A DNA stretch of 64,000 nt. Source: Streptococcus urinalis 2285-97. GTDB taxonomy: Bacteria > Bacillota > Bacilli > Lactobacillales > Streptococcaceae. Positions 17,578 to 27,558 of this stretch are shown here, in pieces. Below the pieces are notes generated by a model. That model ran no database searches and was not told the DNA's origin. It saw only the letters and a program-made list of their open reading frames with translations. Positions within the stretch are counted from its first letter, which is position 1; every line of letters starts with the position of its first letter. Made by a program: the position numbers and the translations under genes. The stretch is from assembly GCF_000188055.2 (NCBI RefSeq), contig NZ_AEUZ02000001.1:1006001-1070000 (forward strand), read 5' to 3'.

Positions 17578-17763
17578 TTAGGATTTCTTTTTCATCTCAC
17601 CTTGAGGGAAGTAGGTCCCTTCTTTCAAATCATTAATAATGACATGAATGTTTTCTTTTGGTGCTTCAGCAACACGAGAAATGACTTCAGTAACTTCTTT
17701 TGCGATTTGATTTTTTTGCTCCTGAGTACGACCTTCAAATAAATCAATATGTACAAATGGCAT
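17578..17763 (-). CDS. 4-oxalocrotonate tautomerase family protein
   Basis: The 61-aa protein starts MPFVHIDLFEGRT. After Met removal the N-terminal Pro is the general base of the tautomerase family. Arg12 and the central IAKEVTEVISRV helix fit 2-hydroxymuconate tautomerase. Such small proteins form hexamers in the cytoplasm; in streptococci the natural substrate is unknown. GGAGG precedes the ATG, and TGTTATAAT on the minus strand (near 17790) is a plausible extended -10. It lies between apbE and the divergent tdk operon. Confidence 0.9.
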   Translation of the reverse strand: MPFVHIDLFEGRTQEQKNQIAKEVTEVISRVAEAPKENIHVIINDLKEGTYFPQGEMKKKS

Positions 17764-17853
17764 AAAGATACCTCCTTTTTATAATAGTTTCATTATAACA
17801 TAGATTGATTTAAAAAAGGCAGTAAGCCCACCTTCGCCAAATGCATAGATTTA

Positions 17854-17862
17854 TGATAAAAT
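17854..17862 (+). promoter_or_regulatory. Extended -10 promoter for the tdk operon
   Basis: TGATAAAAT is an extended -10 lying 31 bp before the tdk start, the only strong candidate ahead of the tdk-prfA-prmC-tsaC-glyA run. Confidence 0.5.
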
Positions 17863-17893
17863 AGAGTGATCATAATTGAAGGTAGGTTGTCTT

Positions 17894-18487
17894 TTGGCAC
17901 AATTGTATTATAAGTATGGTACCATGAATTCTGGTAAGACCATTGAAATTCTAAAAGTTGCTCATAATTATGAAGAGCAAGGAAAACCAGTTGTTATTAT
18001 GACTAGTGCACTAGATACAAGAGATGGTTTCGGAATTGTTTCTAGTCGTATTGGGATGAGAAGAGAAGCTGTCGCTATTACGGATGACATGGATGTTTTT
18101 TCATTTATTGAAAAGATGCCTGAAAAACCTTATTGTGTATTAATCGATGAATGCCAATTTTTAACTAAAAAACATGTTTATGATTTTTCCAGAGTTGTTG
18201 ATGAATTAAATGTACCTGTTATGGCATTTGGTCTAAAAAATGATTTCCAAAATGAACTTTTTGAAGGTTCCAAATACTTACTTTTACTGGCAGATAAGAT
18301 TGATGAGATAAAAACAATATGTCAATTCTGTAGTAAGAAAGCAACAATGGTTTTGAGAACCGAAAATGGAAAACCAGTTTACGAAGGAAACCAAATCCAA
18401 ATAGGTGGTAATGAAACTTATATACCAGTTTGTCGAAAGCATTATTTTCATCCAACAATTGAAAATAGAAAAGATGAAGAAGGATAG
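17894..18487 (+). CDS. tdk: Thymidine kinase
   Basis: Tdk phosphorylates thymidine to dTMP. The 197-aa protein has the P-loop region YGTMNSGKT (about 8-16), the Walker B-like VLIDECQFL, and Cys residues [17 protein letters not shown] plus a C-terminal CRKH, which form the zinc site. I chose the TTG at 17894, giving (M)[14 protein letters not shown] as in other streptococci, with GGTAGG 7 nt upstream. It is the first gene of the prfA operon. Confidence 0.94.
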   Translation: MAQLYYKYGTMNSGKTIEILKVAHNYEEQGKPVVIMTSALDTRDGFGIVSSRIGMRREAVAITDDMDVFSFIEKMPEKPYCVLIDECQFLTKKHVYDFSRVVDELNVPVMAFGLKNDFQNELFEGSKYLLLLADKIDEIKTICQFCSKKATMVLRTENGKPVYEGNQIQIGGNETYIPVCRKHYFHPTIENRKDEEG

Positions 18488-18495
18488 TACAAAAA

Positions 18496-19578
18496 ATGAA
18501 TATATACGACCAGTTACAAGCTGTCGAAGATCGTTATGAAGAATTAGGGGAACTATTAAGTGATCCAGAAGTCGTTTCAGATACAAAACGCTTCATGTCC
18601 CTTTCAAAAGAAGAAGCAAGTATCCGAGATACTGTGACAACTTATCGTGAGTACAAGCAAGTGTTGCAAAACATTTCTGATGCTGAAGACATGCTTAAAG
18701 AAACAAGTGGTGATGCTGAACTTGAAGAAATGGCTAAAGAAGAGTTGAAGGACTCAAAACAAACCAAAGATGATTATGAAGAACGACTCAAAATTTTACT
18801 TCTTCCAAAAGACCCTAATGATGATAAAAATATCATTCTTGAAATTCGAGGTGCTGCAGGTGGAGATGAAGCCGCACTTTTTGCAGGTGACTTATTGACC
18901 ATGTATCAAAAATTCGCTGAAAGTCAAGGTTGGAAATTTGAAATCATGGAGGCTTCATATAATGGCGTTGGTGGTATCAAAGAAGTTGTCGCAATGGTTT
19001 CAGGTCAATCTGTTTATTCAAAATTAAAATACGAATCAGGTGCCCACCGTGTTCAACGTGTTCCTGTCACAGAAAGCCAAGGTCGTGTCCATACTTCAAC
19101 TGCCACCGTCTTAGTGATGCCAGAAGTTGAAGAAGTTGAATATGATATTGATCCAAAGGATTTGCGGGTGGACATTTATCATGCATCTGGTGCGGGTGGA
19201 CAAAACGTCAATAAAGTTGCCACAGCAGTTCGTATGGTTCATATTCCAACTGGCATCAAAGTTGAAATGCAAGAAGAAAGAACCCAACAAAAAAATCGTG
19301 ATAAAGCAATAAAAATCATTAGAGCTAGAGTTGCTGATCACTTTGCGCAAATTGCTCAAGACGAACAAGATGCGGAACGCAAATCTACAATTGGTACTGG
19401 AGATCGTTCCGAACGTATTAGAACCTATAATTTCCCACAAAATCGCGTAACTGATCATCGTATTGGCTTAACACTTCAAAAATTAGACACTATTTTATCT
19501 GGAAAAATGGATGAAGTGGTTGATGCCTTGGTACTTTACGATCAAACACAAAAACTTGAAGAACTTAACAAACAATGA
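18496..19578 (+). CDS. prfA: Peptide chain release factor 1
   Basis: RF1 releases peptides at UAA and UAG. The 360-aa protein carries the stop-codon recognition tripeptide PVT (residues 190-192) and the universal GGQ (234-236) within [12 protein letters not shown]. The Gln of GGQ is normally methylated by PrmC, whose gene follows and overlaps by 4 bp. The family assignment is unambiguous. Confidence 0.97.
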   Translation: MNIYDQLQAVEDRYEELGELLSDPEVVSDTKRFMSLSKEEASIRDTVTTYREYKQVLQNISDAEDMLKETSGDAELEEMAKEELKDSKQTKDDYEERLKILLLPKDPNDDKNIILEIRGAAGGDEAALFAGDLLTMYQKFAESQGWKFEIMEASYNGVGGIKEVVAMVSGQSVYSKLKYESGAHRVQRVPVTESQGRVHTSTATVLVMPEVEEVEYDIDPKDLRVDIYHASGAGGQNVNKVATAVRMVHIPTGIKVEMQEERTQQKNRDKAIKIIRARVADHFAQIAQDEQDAERKSTIGTGDRSERIRTYNFPQNRVTDHRIGLTLQKLDTILSGKMDEVVDALVLYDQTQKLEELNKQ

Positions 19579-20405
19579 ATTATGCACAGGCATTCAAAGA
19601 AATAGAAATAGCATTAACACAAGTAGGTGAGGATAAAGAAAACCTCACTTATGTTTTTAAAGAATTGAAAAGTTGGACATCTCTTAACTTACTAATGCAT
19701 TTAAGAGAAGAAATCACGACTGAAGATCAGTTGCTTTTACAAGAAATTAAACAAAAATTATTAGATCATCAGCCACCACAATACATTACTGGAAAAGCTT
19801 ATTTTAGAGATTTACTATTATCGGTTGATGCTCGTGTTTTGATTCCTAGACCAGAAACCGAAGAACTTGTTGACTTGATTTTAAAAGAGAATCCAGAAAA
19901 CAGGTGTTCAGTGTTAGACATTGGAACAGGAAGTGGAGCAATTGCTCTGTCATTAAAAAAAGAACGTCCATCATGGTGCGTTCAGTCTTCTGATATTTCT
20001 TTGGAAGCACTTCAATTAGCAAAGCAAAATGCTAAACAAAATAACCTTAATATCTCTTTTATTCATTCTGATATTTTTAGTTCTATTTCAGAAAAATATG
20101 ATATTATTGTTTCTAACCCACCTTATATTTCTTATGATGATAAGGCCGAAGTTGCAAAAAATGTTATTAATCATGAACCACACTTAGCTTTGTTTGCTTC
20201 AAATAATGGATATTCCATCTATGAGTCAATTGCTAAAGAGGCATCCTATTATTTGAATGAATCTGGAAAGCTCTATTTTGAGATAGGTTATAAACAAGGA
20301 GAAACAATAAAACTCCTATTTGAAAAATATTTTCCAGAAAAACGTGTTCGCATTTTGAGAGACCAATTTGGAAAAGATAGGATGGTGATTGTCAATAATG
20401 GATGA
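19575..20405 (+). CDS. prmC: Release factor glutamine methyltransferase
   Basis: PrmC methylates the GGQ glutamine of release factors using S-adenosylmethionine. The 276-aa protein has an N-terminal helical domain, the SAM-binding motif [14 protein letters not shown] (114-127) and the substrate-binding NPPY (181-184). Its start overlaps the prfA stop, the classical prfA-prmC arrangement. Confidence 0.96.
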   Translation: MNYAQAFKEIEIALTQVGEDKENLTYVFKELKSWTSLNLLMHLREEITTEDQLLLQEIKQKLLDHQPPQYITGKAYFRDLLLSVDARVLIPRPETEELVDLILKENPENRCSVLDIGTGSGAIALSLKKERPSWCVQSSDISLEALQLAKQNAKQNNLNISFIHSDIFSSISEKYDIIVSNPPYISYDDKAEVAKNVINHEPHLALFASNNGYSIYESIAKEASYYLNESGKLYFEIGYKQGETIKLLFEKYFPEKRVRILRDQFGKDRMVIVNNG

Positions 20406-20988
20406 TTTAATAGAAGATCTAAATCAAAACAAAGCTGTCATTTTACCAACAGAGACTGTTTATGGTATTTTTGCTAAAGCTTTAAATGAGAAAGCTGTTG
20501 ATTCAGTTTACCAATTAAAACAGAGACCTCGAGATAAGGCTATGAATTTAAATATCTCTAGCTATGAAGACATCGTTCGTTTTTCTAGTGAACAACCAAT
20601 CTATTTAAAAAAATTAGTGAGTGCTTTTTTACCAGGTCCATTAACCATTATTTTAAAAGCTAATCAAAAAGTACCTGTTTGGATTAATTCAGGACTTAAA
20701 TCTGTTGGTTTTAGAATGCCAAATCATCCTAAAACATTAGCTATCATAAAAAAATGTGGTCCTTTAATTGGTCCATCGGCTAATATTTCTGGACAAGAAA
20801 GTGGTAAATATTTTAAAAAAATTAGAGAAACGTTTGGGGAGCATATCAATGGCCTAGAAGATGACTGCGCTTTAACTGGAAAAGATTCCACTATCCTAGA
20901 TTTATCTGGAGATAAAGCTCTTATTTTGCGTCAAGGTGCAATTACAAAATCTGAACTTTTAAGAGAAGTTCCTGAATTAGAATTTTAG
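20398..20988 (+). CDS. L-threonylcarbamoyladenylate synthase (TsaC/Sua5-YrdC family)
   Basis: This enzyme makes threonylcarbamoyl-AMP from threonine, bicarbonate and ATP for t6A tRNA modification. The 196-aa protein has the YrdC-domain motifs [16 protein letters not shown] (about 16-31), [11 protein letters not shown] (about 42-52) and [12 protein letters not shown] (about 125-136). It is the short TsaC-like form without a C-terminal Sua5 domain. I chose the ATG at 20398, which overlaps the end of prmC; a TTG at 20389 is the alternative. Confidence 0.93.
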   Translation: MDDLIEDLNQNKAVILPTETVYGIFAKALNEKAVDSVYQLKQRPRDKAMNLNISSYEDIVRFSSEQPIYLKKLVSAFLPGPLTIILKANQKVPVWINSGLKSVGFRMPNHPKTLAIIKKCGPLIGPSANISGQESGKYFKKIRETFGEHINGLEDDCALTGKDSTILDLSGDKALILRQGAITKSELLREVPELEF

Positions 20989-20999
20989 AGGAAAATAAT

Positions 21000-22259
21000 A
21001 TGATATTTGATCAAGATGATTTGGAAGTTTTTGACCAAGAATTATGGGATGCTGTTAGAGCTGAAGAAGAAAGACAACAAAATAATATTGAATTAATAGC
21101 TTCAGAAAATATTGTCTCAAAAGCTGTTATGAGAGCACAAGGTTCTGTATTAACCAATAAATACGCTGAAGGTTATCCAGGAAAACGTTACTATGGTGGA
21201 ACACAGTATGTTGATGTTGTTGAAAACTTGGCTATTGAACGAGCTAAAAAACTCTTTGGTGCAAAATTCGCTAATGTTCAACCTCACTCTGGAAGTCAAG
21301 CAAATGCTGCGGCATATATGGCTTTAATTGAACCTGGTGACATTGTTTTAGGCATGGATTTAGCTGCTGGCGGTCACTTAACTCATGGCTCTCCTGTTAA
21401 TTTTTCTGGAAAAACTTATCATTTTGTTGGTTATAGCGTTGATCCCGAAACAGAGTGTTTAGATTATAATCTTATATTAGAACAAGCTAAAGCAGTAAAA
21501 CCAAAATTAATCGTTGCGGGAGCTTCAGCTTATTCCAAAGCAATTGATTTTAAAGCTTTTAGAGAAATTGCTGATCAAGTAAATGCTTATTTGATGGTTG
21601 ATATGGCTCATATAGCTGGCTTAGTTGCAGCAGGTCTTCATGAAAATCCTATTCCTTATGCTGATATCACGACTTCAACAACTCATAAAACCTTACGAGG
21701 ACCAAGAGGTGGACTCATTTTAACCAATAATGAAGATTTGGCTAAAAAAATAAACTCAGCAGTTTTCCCCGGATTACAAGGTGGGCCCTTAGAACATGTG
21801 ATTGCTGCTAAAGCCGTTTCATTTAAAGAAGCACTTGATCCTGCTTTTAAAGATTATGCTAAGCAAGTTATTGCGAATACAAAAGCAATGGCAGAGGTTT
21901 TTAATGACCATCCAAAATTTAGAGTAATTTCAGGCGGTACTGAAAATCATGTCTTTCTTGTAGATGTTACAAAACTTGTTGAAAGTGGTAAATATGCACA
22001 AAATCTTTTGGATGATGTTAACATTACCTTAAATAAAAATAGTATTCCTTTTGAAACTCTCTCACCATTTAAAACATCTGGAATTAGAATTGGTGGTGCA
22101 GCTATTACCAGTCGTGGTATGACTGAGAAAGAGTCTCAATTGATCGCAAACTTTATCATAAAGGCATTAGAAAACCATGATAATCAAGATATTCTAAATA
22201 CAATTAAAGAAGATGTTAAACAATTAACCGATCAATTCCCAATATATGAGCATAACTAA
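21000..22259 (+). CDS. glyA: Serine hydroxymethyltransferase
   Basis: GlyA interconverts serine and glycine while charging tetrahydrofolate with a one-carbon unit. The 419-aa protein has [24 protein letters not shown] and the PLP-binding [14 protein letters not shown] with the Schiff-base Lys at residue 230. It is spaced 11 bp after tsaC with GAGG upstream, so it is probably part of the tdk operon. Confidence 0.97.
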   Translation: MIFDQDDLEVFDQELWDAVRAEEERQQNNIELIASENIVSKAVMRAQGSVLTNKYAEGYPGKRYYGGTQYVDVVENLAIERAKKLFGAKFANVQPHSGSQANAAAYMALIEPGDIVLGMDLAAGGHLTHGSPVNFSGKTYHFVGYSVDPETECLDYNLILEQAKAVKPKLIVAGASAYSKAIDFKAFREIADQVNAYLMVDMAHIAGLVAAGLHENPIPYADITTSTTHKTLRGPRGGLILTNNEDLAKKINSAVFPGLQGGPLEHVIAAKAVSFKEALDPAFKDYAKQVIANTKAMAEVFNDHPKFRVISGGTENHVFLVDVTKLVESGKYAQNLLDDVNITLNKNSIPFETLSPFKTSGIRIGGAAITSRGMTEKESQLIANFIIKALENHDNQDILNTIKEDVKQLTDQFPIYEHN

Positions 22260-23237
22260 ATGATGGATTTTTATATTAAACAAATTATTATTCATCAGTT
22301 CACGCCAAATGATACTGAACTGATTTTATCTAAGGAAATACTTGAGATTACACCTAGAATTGATGATTATTTTAGAAAAAAGCTAAGTAAAGTCTTTTCT
22401 GATGATGCCAAAAGAGGACAATTTGAAAAGGATAATGCCTTTTTAGACTTAATGTCAGATGATTTAAAAGAGACATCCATTAAAATTGCTAAATTATGGA
22501 AAGAAGAATTTGTTATTTCTGACAATCAAAAGACTAATGACTTGGTTTTTATCCAATTTGATAAAGAAGGTATCGAACATTTTGCTTTTTTAAGAATAGC
22601 ATTGAAAGAAAATTTTATTCATCAATATGAAGATGATAAAAATCCTATTGGTCTTTCTCAAAATAATTTACCAAGTGCTGCACAAACACCTGATGAAGCA
22701 TTAATTATTAATAAAAAATCATTGTCTTATTACTTGATTGAAAAAAGGGTGAAGCACAATGGTTCATTTGCAAATTATTTTTCAGAAAATTTATTAAAAG
22801 TTGAACCAGAGCAATCTGTTAAAAAATCTATAAAAATGGTTGAACAGACTGCGCAAAAGATTGCTGGTGATTTCAATCAAGATGATTTTCAATTTCAATC
22901 AAAAGTTAAATCTACAATTTATCAAAATTTGGAAGAAAAAAAAGAGCTATCTCCTGAAGCATTAGCCGACCAACTTTTTGATCAAAATTTAACTGCAAGG
23001 CTTACGTTTGTTGATCGATTAAAAGAAACGATTCCTCAACCTGTTAAAGTTGATGATATTGATCATTCAAGACAAACCAAAAAATTGGAAAATCAAAAAC
23101 TGTCACTCTCAAATGGGATTCAATTGCTAGTTCCTAATGCAATCTATCAAGATGCTGACACAGTAGAATTTATTCAAAATCAGGATGGAACCTATTCTAT
23201 TCTTATTAAAAATATTCAGGATATTAAAAACAATTAA
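22260..23237 (+). CDS. Nucleoid-associated protein, NdpA/YejK family
   Basis: The 325-aa protein is soluble and highly charged. The N-terminal layout (IKQIIIHQFTPND ... LSKEILEITPRIDDYFRKKLSKVF) and the central EALIINKKSLSYYLIEKRV match the family (PF04245) of E. coli YejK. The start directly follows the glyA stop with no spacer and no good ribosome site, implying translational coupling; ATG 22263 is equally possible. The streptococcal function is not established. Confidence 0.85.
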   Translation: MMDFYIKQIIIHQFTPNDTELILSKEILEITPRIDDYFRKKLSKVFSDDAKRGQFEKDNAFLDLMSDDLKETSIKIAKLWKEEFVISDNQKTNDLVFIQFDKEGIEHFAFLRIALKENFIHQYEDDKNPIGLSQNNLPSAAQTPDEALIINKKSLSYYLIEKRVKHNGSFANYFSENLLKVEPEQSVKKSIKMVEQTAQKIAGDFNQDDFQFQSKVKSTIYQNLEEKKELSPEALADQLFDQNLTARLTFVDRLKETIPQPVKVDDIDHSRQTKKLENQKLSLSNGIQLLVPNAIYQDADTVEFIQNQDGTYSILIKNIQDIKNN

Positions 23238-23238
23238 G

Positions 23239-23841
23239 ATGAAAAAATGGTTAAAAAGACTTATCATTATTGGAATCTTGCTGATCATTGGGATACAATG
23301 CTATCGGATTCATGAAAATGTTAATTCTGTAATGGCCTATAAGCCATTAGTGGAAAAAACGCTTGCAAGTAATGATTCAAAAGCTAATGTTAATATTGTT
23401 TTAGCTATGATTTATACGGAAACTAAAGGAAGCAGTGATGATGTTATGCAATCAAGTGAGTCAAGTTCGGGCGTTGCAAATTCAATAACTGACTCAGAAA
23501 CTAGTATCGCACAAGGGATCTCTTTGCTTTCAGAAAATTTAACAAAAGCAAAGGAAGCGGGTGTTGATAACTGGACTGCCATTCAGGCTTATAATTTTGG
23601 TAGTGCCTATATCACATATATTGCGCAACATGGAGGGAAAACGACTATACCTTTGGCAAAAAAATACTCCAAAACAGTTGTTGCTCCAAGTCTTGGTAAT
23701 AAAAGTGGAGAAACTTATTTTTATTATCATCCATTAGCTTTGATTTCTGGTGGCAAGCTCTATAAAAATGGTGGTAATATTTATTATGTAAGGCAAGTCC
23801 ATTTTAATTTATATCTAATTGAATTGATGACTTTGTTTTAG
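23239..23841 (+). CDS. Lysozyme-like lytic transglycosylase (PvaA/CwlT-like)
   Basis: The 200-aa protein has one N-terminal membrane segment (LIIIGILLIIGIQCY, about 8-22) and an extracellular lysozyme-like domain. MIYTETKGSSDDVMQSSES (about 57-75) contains the probable catalytic Glu. SIAQGISLLSENLTKAKEAGVDNWTAIQAYNFG (23506-23601) is characteristic of the PF13702 group that includes pneumococcal PvaA. It would cut peptidoglycan glycan strands at the membrane surface. The ATG at 23239 follows the previous stop closely. Confidence 0.85.
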   Translation: MKKWLKRLIIIGILLIIGIQCYRIHENVNSVMAYKPLVEKTLASNDSKANVNIVLAMIYTETKGSSDDVMQSSESSSGVANSITDSETSIAQGISLLSENLTKAKEAGVDNWTAIQAYNFGSAYITYIAQHGGKTTIPLAKKYSKTVVAPSLGNKSGETYFYYHPLALISGGKLYKNGGNIYYVRQVHFNLYLIELMTLF

Positions 23842-23851
23842 GAAGGAAAGT

Positions 23852-25591
23852 ATGAAACACTTAATGCATTATTTTAAGAGGTATCTCAAAGAAACAATTT
23901 TGGGACCTCTTTTTAAATTTTTAGAAGCTTGCTTTGAACTGTTAGTTCCATTAATCATTGCAAGTATTGTTGATCAAGTAATTCCAAAACATCAGATTAA
24001 TGGCTTAGTTATGCGAATTGGACTTCTCATCTTATTGGCAGTTATTGGTATTACAGTCTCCTTATTAGCTCAGTATTTTTCTTCAAAAGCTGCTGTTGGA
24101 TTTACAAAAATACTGACACAAGATTTATTTAAAAAGGTTATGACATTATCAAAGGTTGATAGAGATCAATTGACTGGATCTAGTCTTATTAATCGTCTCT
24201 CTAATGACACTTATCAAATTTAAACCAGCATTAACCAATTCTTGAGACTCTTTTTGAGAGCACCTATTATTGTTTTTGGCTCAATTGTAATGGCATTTAC
24301 AATTAATAAACAACTTACGTTTTGGTTTTTAATCATGGTTGTCTTCTTATTTTTAGTGGTCATTTTGCTATCGCGAATACTAGCACCTTTTTATCAAAAG
24401 ATTAAAGTTAAGTCAGATCAAATTGTGGCCATGACGCGTGAGCAAATTCAAGGTATGCGTGTTATTAGAGCATTTACTCAAACTCAAAGTGCCATTTTAG
24501 AATTTGAAAAAAATAATCAAGATTTTACCAATGTTCAATTAAAAGCAGCTTATATTTCCAGTTTGGTAAATCCTTTAACTTTTTTACTGGTTAACATGAC
24601 CTTAGTGATTATTTTGTGGCGTGGGAATGTCATGATTCACAGGTCTTTATTAACGCAAGGTATGTTGGTTGCTTTGGTTAATTATTTGCTTCAGATATTA
24701 ACAGAATTACTTAAATTTACGATGTTAGTGACTTCTTTAAATCAAGCATTTATTAGTGCTGATCGTGTATGGCAAATCTTTGAAAGGCCTTCTGAGCCTA
24801 TTTTTGAGCCTATTTTTGTCCCACAAACGAAATCGAATCATGTGATTGAAACTAATCAGTTAACATTTTCTTATCCTAATAGTTCAGAAGCTTCGTTAAA
24901 AGACATTCAATTTGAACTAAAAGAAGGAGAAACACTTGGAATTATTGGGGGAACTGGTTCTGGAAAGACTACTCTTGTCAACCTTATTTCAAGTTTGTAT
25001 CGTAAGACAACTGGTGATTTAATGATTTTTAATGTAGGTCATCCACCTGAAAATCTTAAAACATGGCGAGATTGGGTAGCATATGTACCGCAAGAAGCTC
25101 AATTATTTGAAGGTAGCATTAGATCAAACCTCACTCTAGGGTTGAGTGAAAATCCTAGTGATGAAATGATATGGGAATCACTTGAAATGGCTCAAGCTAA
25201 AGATTTTGTTCTTGAAAAAGAAAATCAATTAGACACGACTGTTGAAGCTTTTGGACGTAATTTTTCTGGTGGACAAAAGCAACGCCTAACGATTGCAAGA
25301 GCTCTTTTAAAAAGAGCACCAATTTTAATTCTTGATGACTCAACCTCAGCTTTAGATTATTTGACAGAAAGTCGACTGTTAAAAGCTATCAAAACTTCAA
25401 AACAAAAAATGACACTTGTTATTGTATCCCAAAGAACAAGGACTTTAACATCTGCTAATCATATTCTAGTCTTAGATAAAGGAAGTCAAGTAGGGTTGGG
25501 AAATCATCAGCAACTTTTATCTGAAAATAGCTATTACCAGGCTATTCATCAGTCACAAGAACAAGAGACTGGAGGTTCTCATGAAAAGTAA
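23852..25591 (+). pseudogene. Heterodimeric ABC multidrug exporter, first half, interrupted by a nonsense codon
   Basis: A single frame from 23852 to 25591 (579 codons) encodes a full ABC half-exporter except for TAA at 24221-24223. The stop follows RLSNDTYQI, and the same frame resumes TSINQFLRLFLRAP, where family members read NDTYQIQ; one CAA to TAA change explains it. Downstream are Walker A GGTGSGKTT, signature FSGGQKQR and Walker B ILILDDSTSALD. Asp in place of the catalytic Glu is expected of the degenerate-site subunit of heterodimeric exporters (LmrC/BmrC-like). An internal ATG could yield a 449-aa fragment missing the first membrane helices, probably inactive. The partner gene overlaps the end by 11 bp. 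Confidence 0.85.
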
Positions 25592-27317
25592 ACATGCTAA
25601 AGGAACTCAAAGTCGTTTAGTTTCTGAACTCATGCAAAATAAAACACTGTTCTTCATTGCATTCATTGGAACCATTATCCAAGTTTTCTTAACTGTTTAT
25701 TTGCCAGTTTTAATTGGGCAAGTTATTGATGCTGTTGTCAATGTTAATAGTGATGAAACACTTTATGGTATTTTGATAATGATGTTGGTTGTTATTGCAT
25801 TAAATACCATTATCCAATGGATTAATCCAATGATATATAATCGTTTAACTTTAGATTATTGTATGAATTTGCGTCAAAGAGCAATGTCCAATATTCACCA
25901 TATCGCCATTAGTTATTTGGATAAAAAAAGTATTGGTGATTTAGTTAGTCGCGTGACTACAGATACAGATCAGCTGAATAATGGCTTGTTACTTGTTTTT
26001 AATCAATTTTTTGTTGGTATATTAACGATTATTTTTACTATTATTAGTATGGCACGAATTGACATTTTGATGCTCTTATTAGTTTTGGTATTAACCCCAT
26101 TATCCTTATTTTTTGCTAGATTTATAGCTCAAAAAAGCTATCATCTTTTTCAAGAACAAACAAAATCTCGAGGTCAACAAAGCCAATATGTTGAAGAAAT
26201 GGTCCGACAAGCAGAATTAGTACAATCGTTTAATGCACAAAATCAGGTAAATAGCGCATTTAATAAAATTAATGAAACCTATGCTAATGTTTCGCAGTCA
26301 GCCATTTTTTATTCTTCAACAATCAATCCTTCAACACGATTCATCAATAGTGTCATTTACGCTCTGATTGCAGGTGTCGGTGCTTTGCGCATTTTTTCAA
26401 ATGCTTTTAGTATTGGTCAATTAGTGACCTTCTTAAACTATGTCAATCAGTACACAAAGCCTTTCAATGATATTTCATCCGTTTTGTCTGAATTACAAAG
26501 CGCCCTTGCTTGTGCGGAAAGACTCTATACAATCATTGATGAGCCAGAAGATTTTGATAGAAAAGAAAAGATCATACTCAAAAAGACCATAAAAGGAGAA
26601 ATCACATTTGAAAATGTTTATTTTGGATATGAAAAAAATAAACCTTTGTTAAAGAATATTAACTTTTCCATACCTGCTGGTTCAAGAGTAGCTATTGTCG
26701 GTCCTACTGGTGCAGGCAAATCAACACTTATCAACTTATTAATGCAATTTTATGCTATTGATTCTGGCGATATCAAGCTTGATGGATATTCTATTTATGA
26801 CTTTAATAAAGAAGAATACCGTCATTATTTTGGGATGGTACTACAAGAAACTTGGCTAAAATCAACAACGATTGCACAAAATATCGCTTACGCTTTTCCT
26901 AAAGCTAGTCAAGCAGCTATTGAAGAAGCAGCAAAACTCGCAAATGCCGATTTTTTCATTAAGCAATTACCTAAACAATATCAGACACAAGTAGAAGATA
27001 ACAGAAGAGATTTGTCACAAGGTCAAAAGCAACTCTTAGCCATCTCTAGAGTATTCTTGAAAAAGCCAAAAATACTTATCTTAGATGAAGCAACATTATC
27101 AATTGATACTAGAACTGAGAAATTAGTACAAGGTGCTTTTGATACATTAATGGAAAAAAGAACAAGTTTTATTATCGCTCACCGTCTTTCGACAATTCAA
27201 GAAGCTGATTTAATTTTAGTTATGAATAAAGGTAGTATCATTGAACAGGGTACTCATGATAGTCTGATGTCAAGTAAAGGGTTTTACTATAATATGCAAA
27301 TGAGTCAATACCAATAA
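25581..27317 (+). CDS. Heterodimeric ABC multidrug exporter, second half
   Basis: The 578-aa half-exporter has six membrane helices followed by an ATPase domain. Walker A is GPTGAGKST (about 374-382) and Walker B is ILILDEATLSID with the catalytic Glu. The signature is LSQGQ rather than LSGGQ, which pairs logically with the degenerate Walker B of the upstream subunit. This resembles LmrD/BmrD or PatB types that export drugs as a heterodimer. The start overlaps the upstream gene. With the partner disrupted, this protein may be stranded. Confidence 0.92.
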   Translation: MKSKHAKGTQSRLVSELMQNKTLFFIAFIGTIIQVFLTVYLPVLIGQVIDAVVNVNSDETLYGILIMMLVVIALNTIIQWINPMIYNRLTLDYCMNLRQRAMSNIHHIAISYLDKKSIGDLVSRVTTDTDQLNNGLLLVFNQFFVGILTIIFTIISMARIDILMLLLVLVLTPLSLFFARFIAQKSYHLFQEQTKSRGQQSQYVEEMVRQAELVQSFNAQNQVNSAFNKINETYANVSQSAIFYSSTINPSTRFINSVIYALIAGVGALRIFSNAFSIGQLVTFLNYVNQYTKPFNDISSVLSELQSALACAERLYTIIDEPEDFDRKEKIILKKTIKGEITFENVYFGYEKNKPLLKNINFSIPAGSRVAIVGPTGAGKSTLINLLMQFYAIDSGDIKLDGYSIYDFNKEEYRHYFGMVLQETWLKSTTIAQNIAYAFPKASQAAIEEAAKLANADFFIKQLPKQYQTQVEDNRRDLSQGQKQLLAISRVFLKKPKILILDEATLSIDTRTEKLVQGAFDTLMEKRTSFIIAHRLSTIQEADLILVMNKGSIIEQGTHDSLMSSKGFYYNMQMSQYQ

Positions 27318-27333
27318 AAAAGTTAACAAAAGT

Positions 27334-27446
27334 GTTATAATACAAAATTGTTTACCACTGAACAAACCTTTTATTATTGCTATATTAAAAAAATCACAAA
27401 ATAATAAAACTCCCATATATCAATCATGTAAGGGGTTTTATTTTGT
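27334..27446 (+). ncRNA. Candidate short transcript between the ABC exporter and nox
   Basis: TGTTATAAT (27334-27342) is a perfect extended -10. About 60-100 nt further, AAAAC(T)CCC at about 27405-27413 pairs with GGGGTTTT (27433-27440) and is followed by ATTTT, resembling a terminator. No reading frame with a ribosome site lies between. The predicted RNA is about 100 nt and ends upstream of the separate nox promoter. It could be a small RNA or simply the exporter operon's terminator region. Confidence 0.4.
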
Positions 27447-27490
27447 TAATAATAATCGTGAAAAAAATAACGAAATTTGAGCAATGTACT

Positions 27491-27508
27491 TTGTGACTCA
27501 AATCACCT
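27491..27508 (+). promoter_or_regulatory. Rex-like operator over the nox promoter
   Basis: TTGTGACTCAAATCACCT fits the Rex pattern TTGTGA-N6-TCACAA with two mismatches at the end. It coincides with the -35 (TTGTGA) and spacer of a promoter whose -10 is TATAAT (27513-27518, 16-bp spacing). Rex, an NADH/NAD sensor, is known to control nox in streptococci. Confidence 0.65.
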
Positions 27509-27558
27509 ATGCTATAATAGTTTTTGTAACAAAATTTATGAAAGAGGTTACTTATTAT

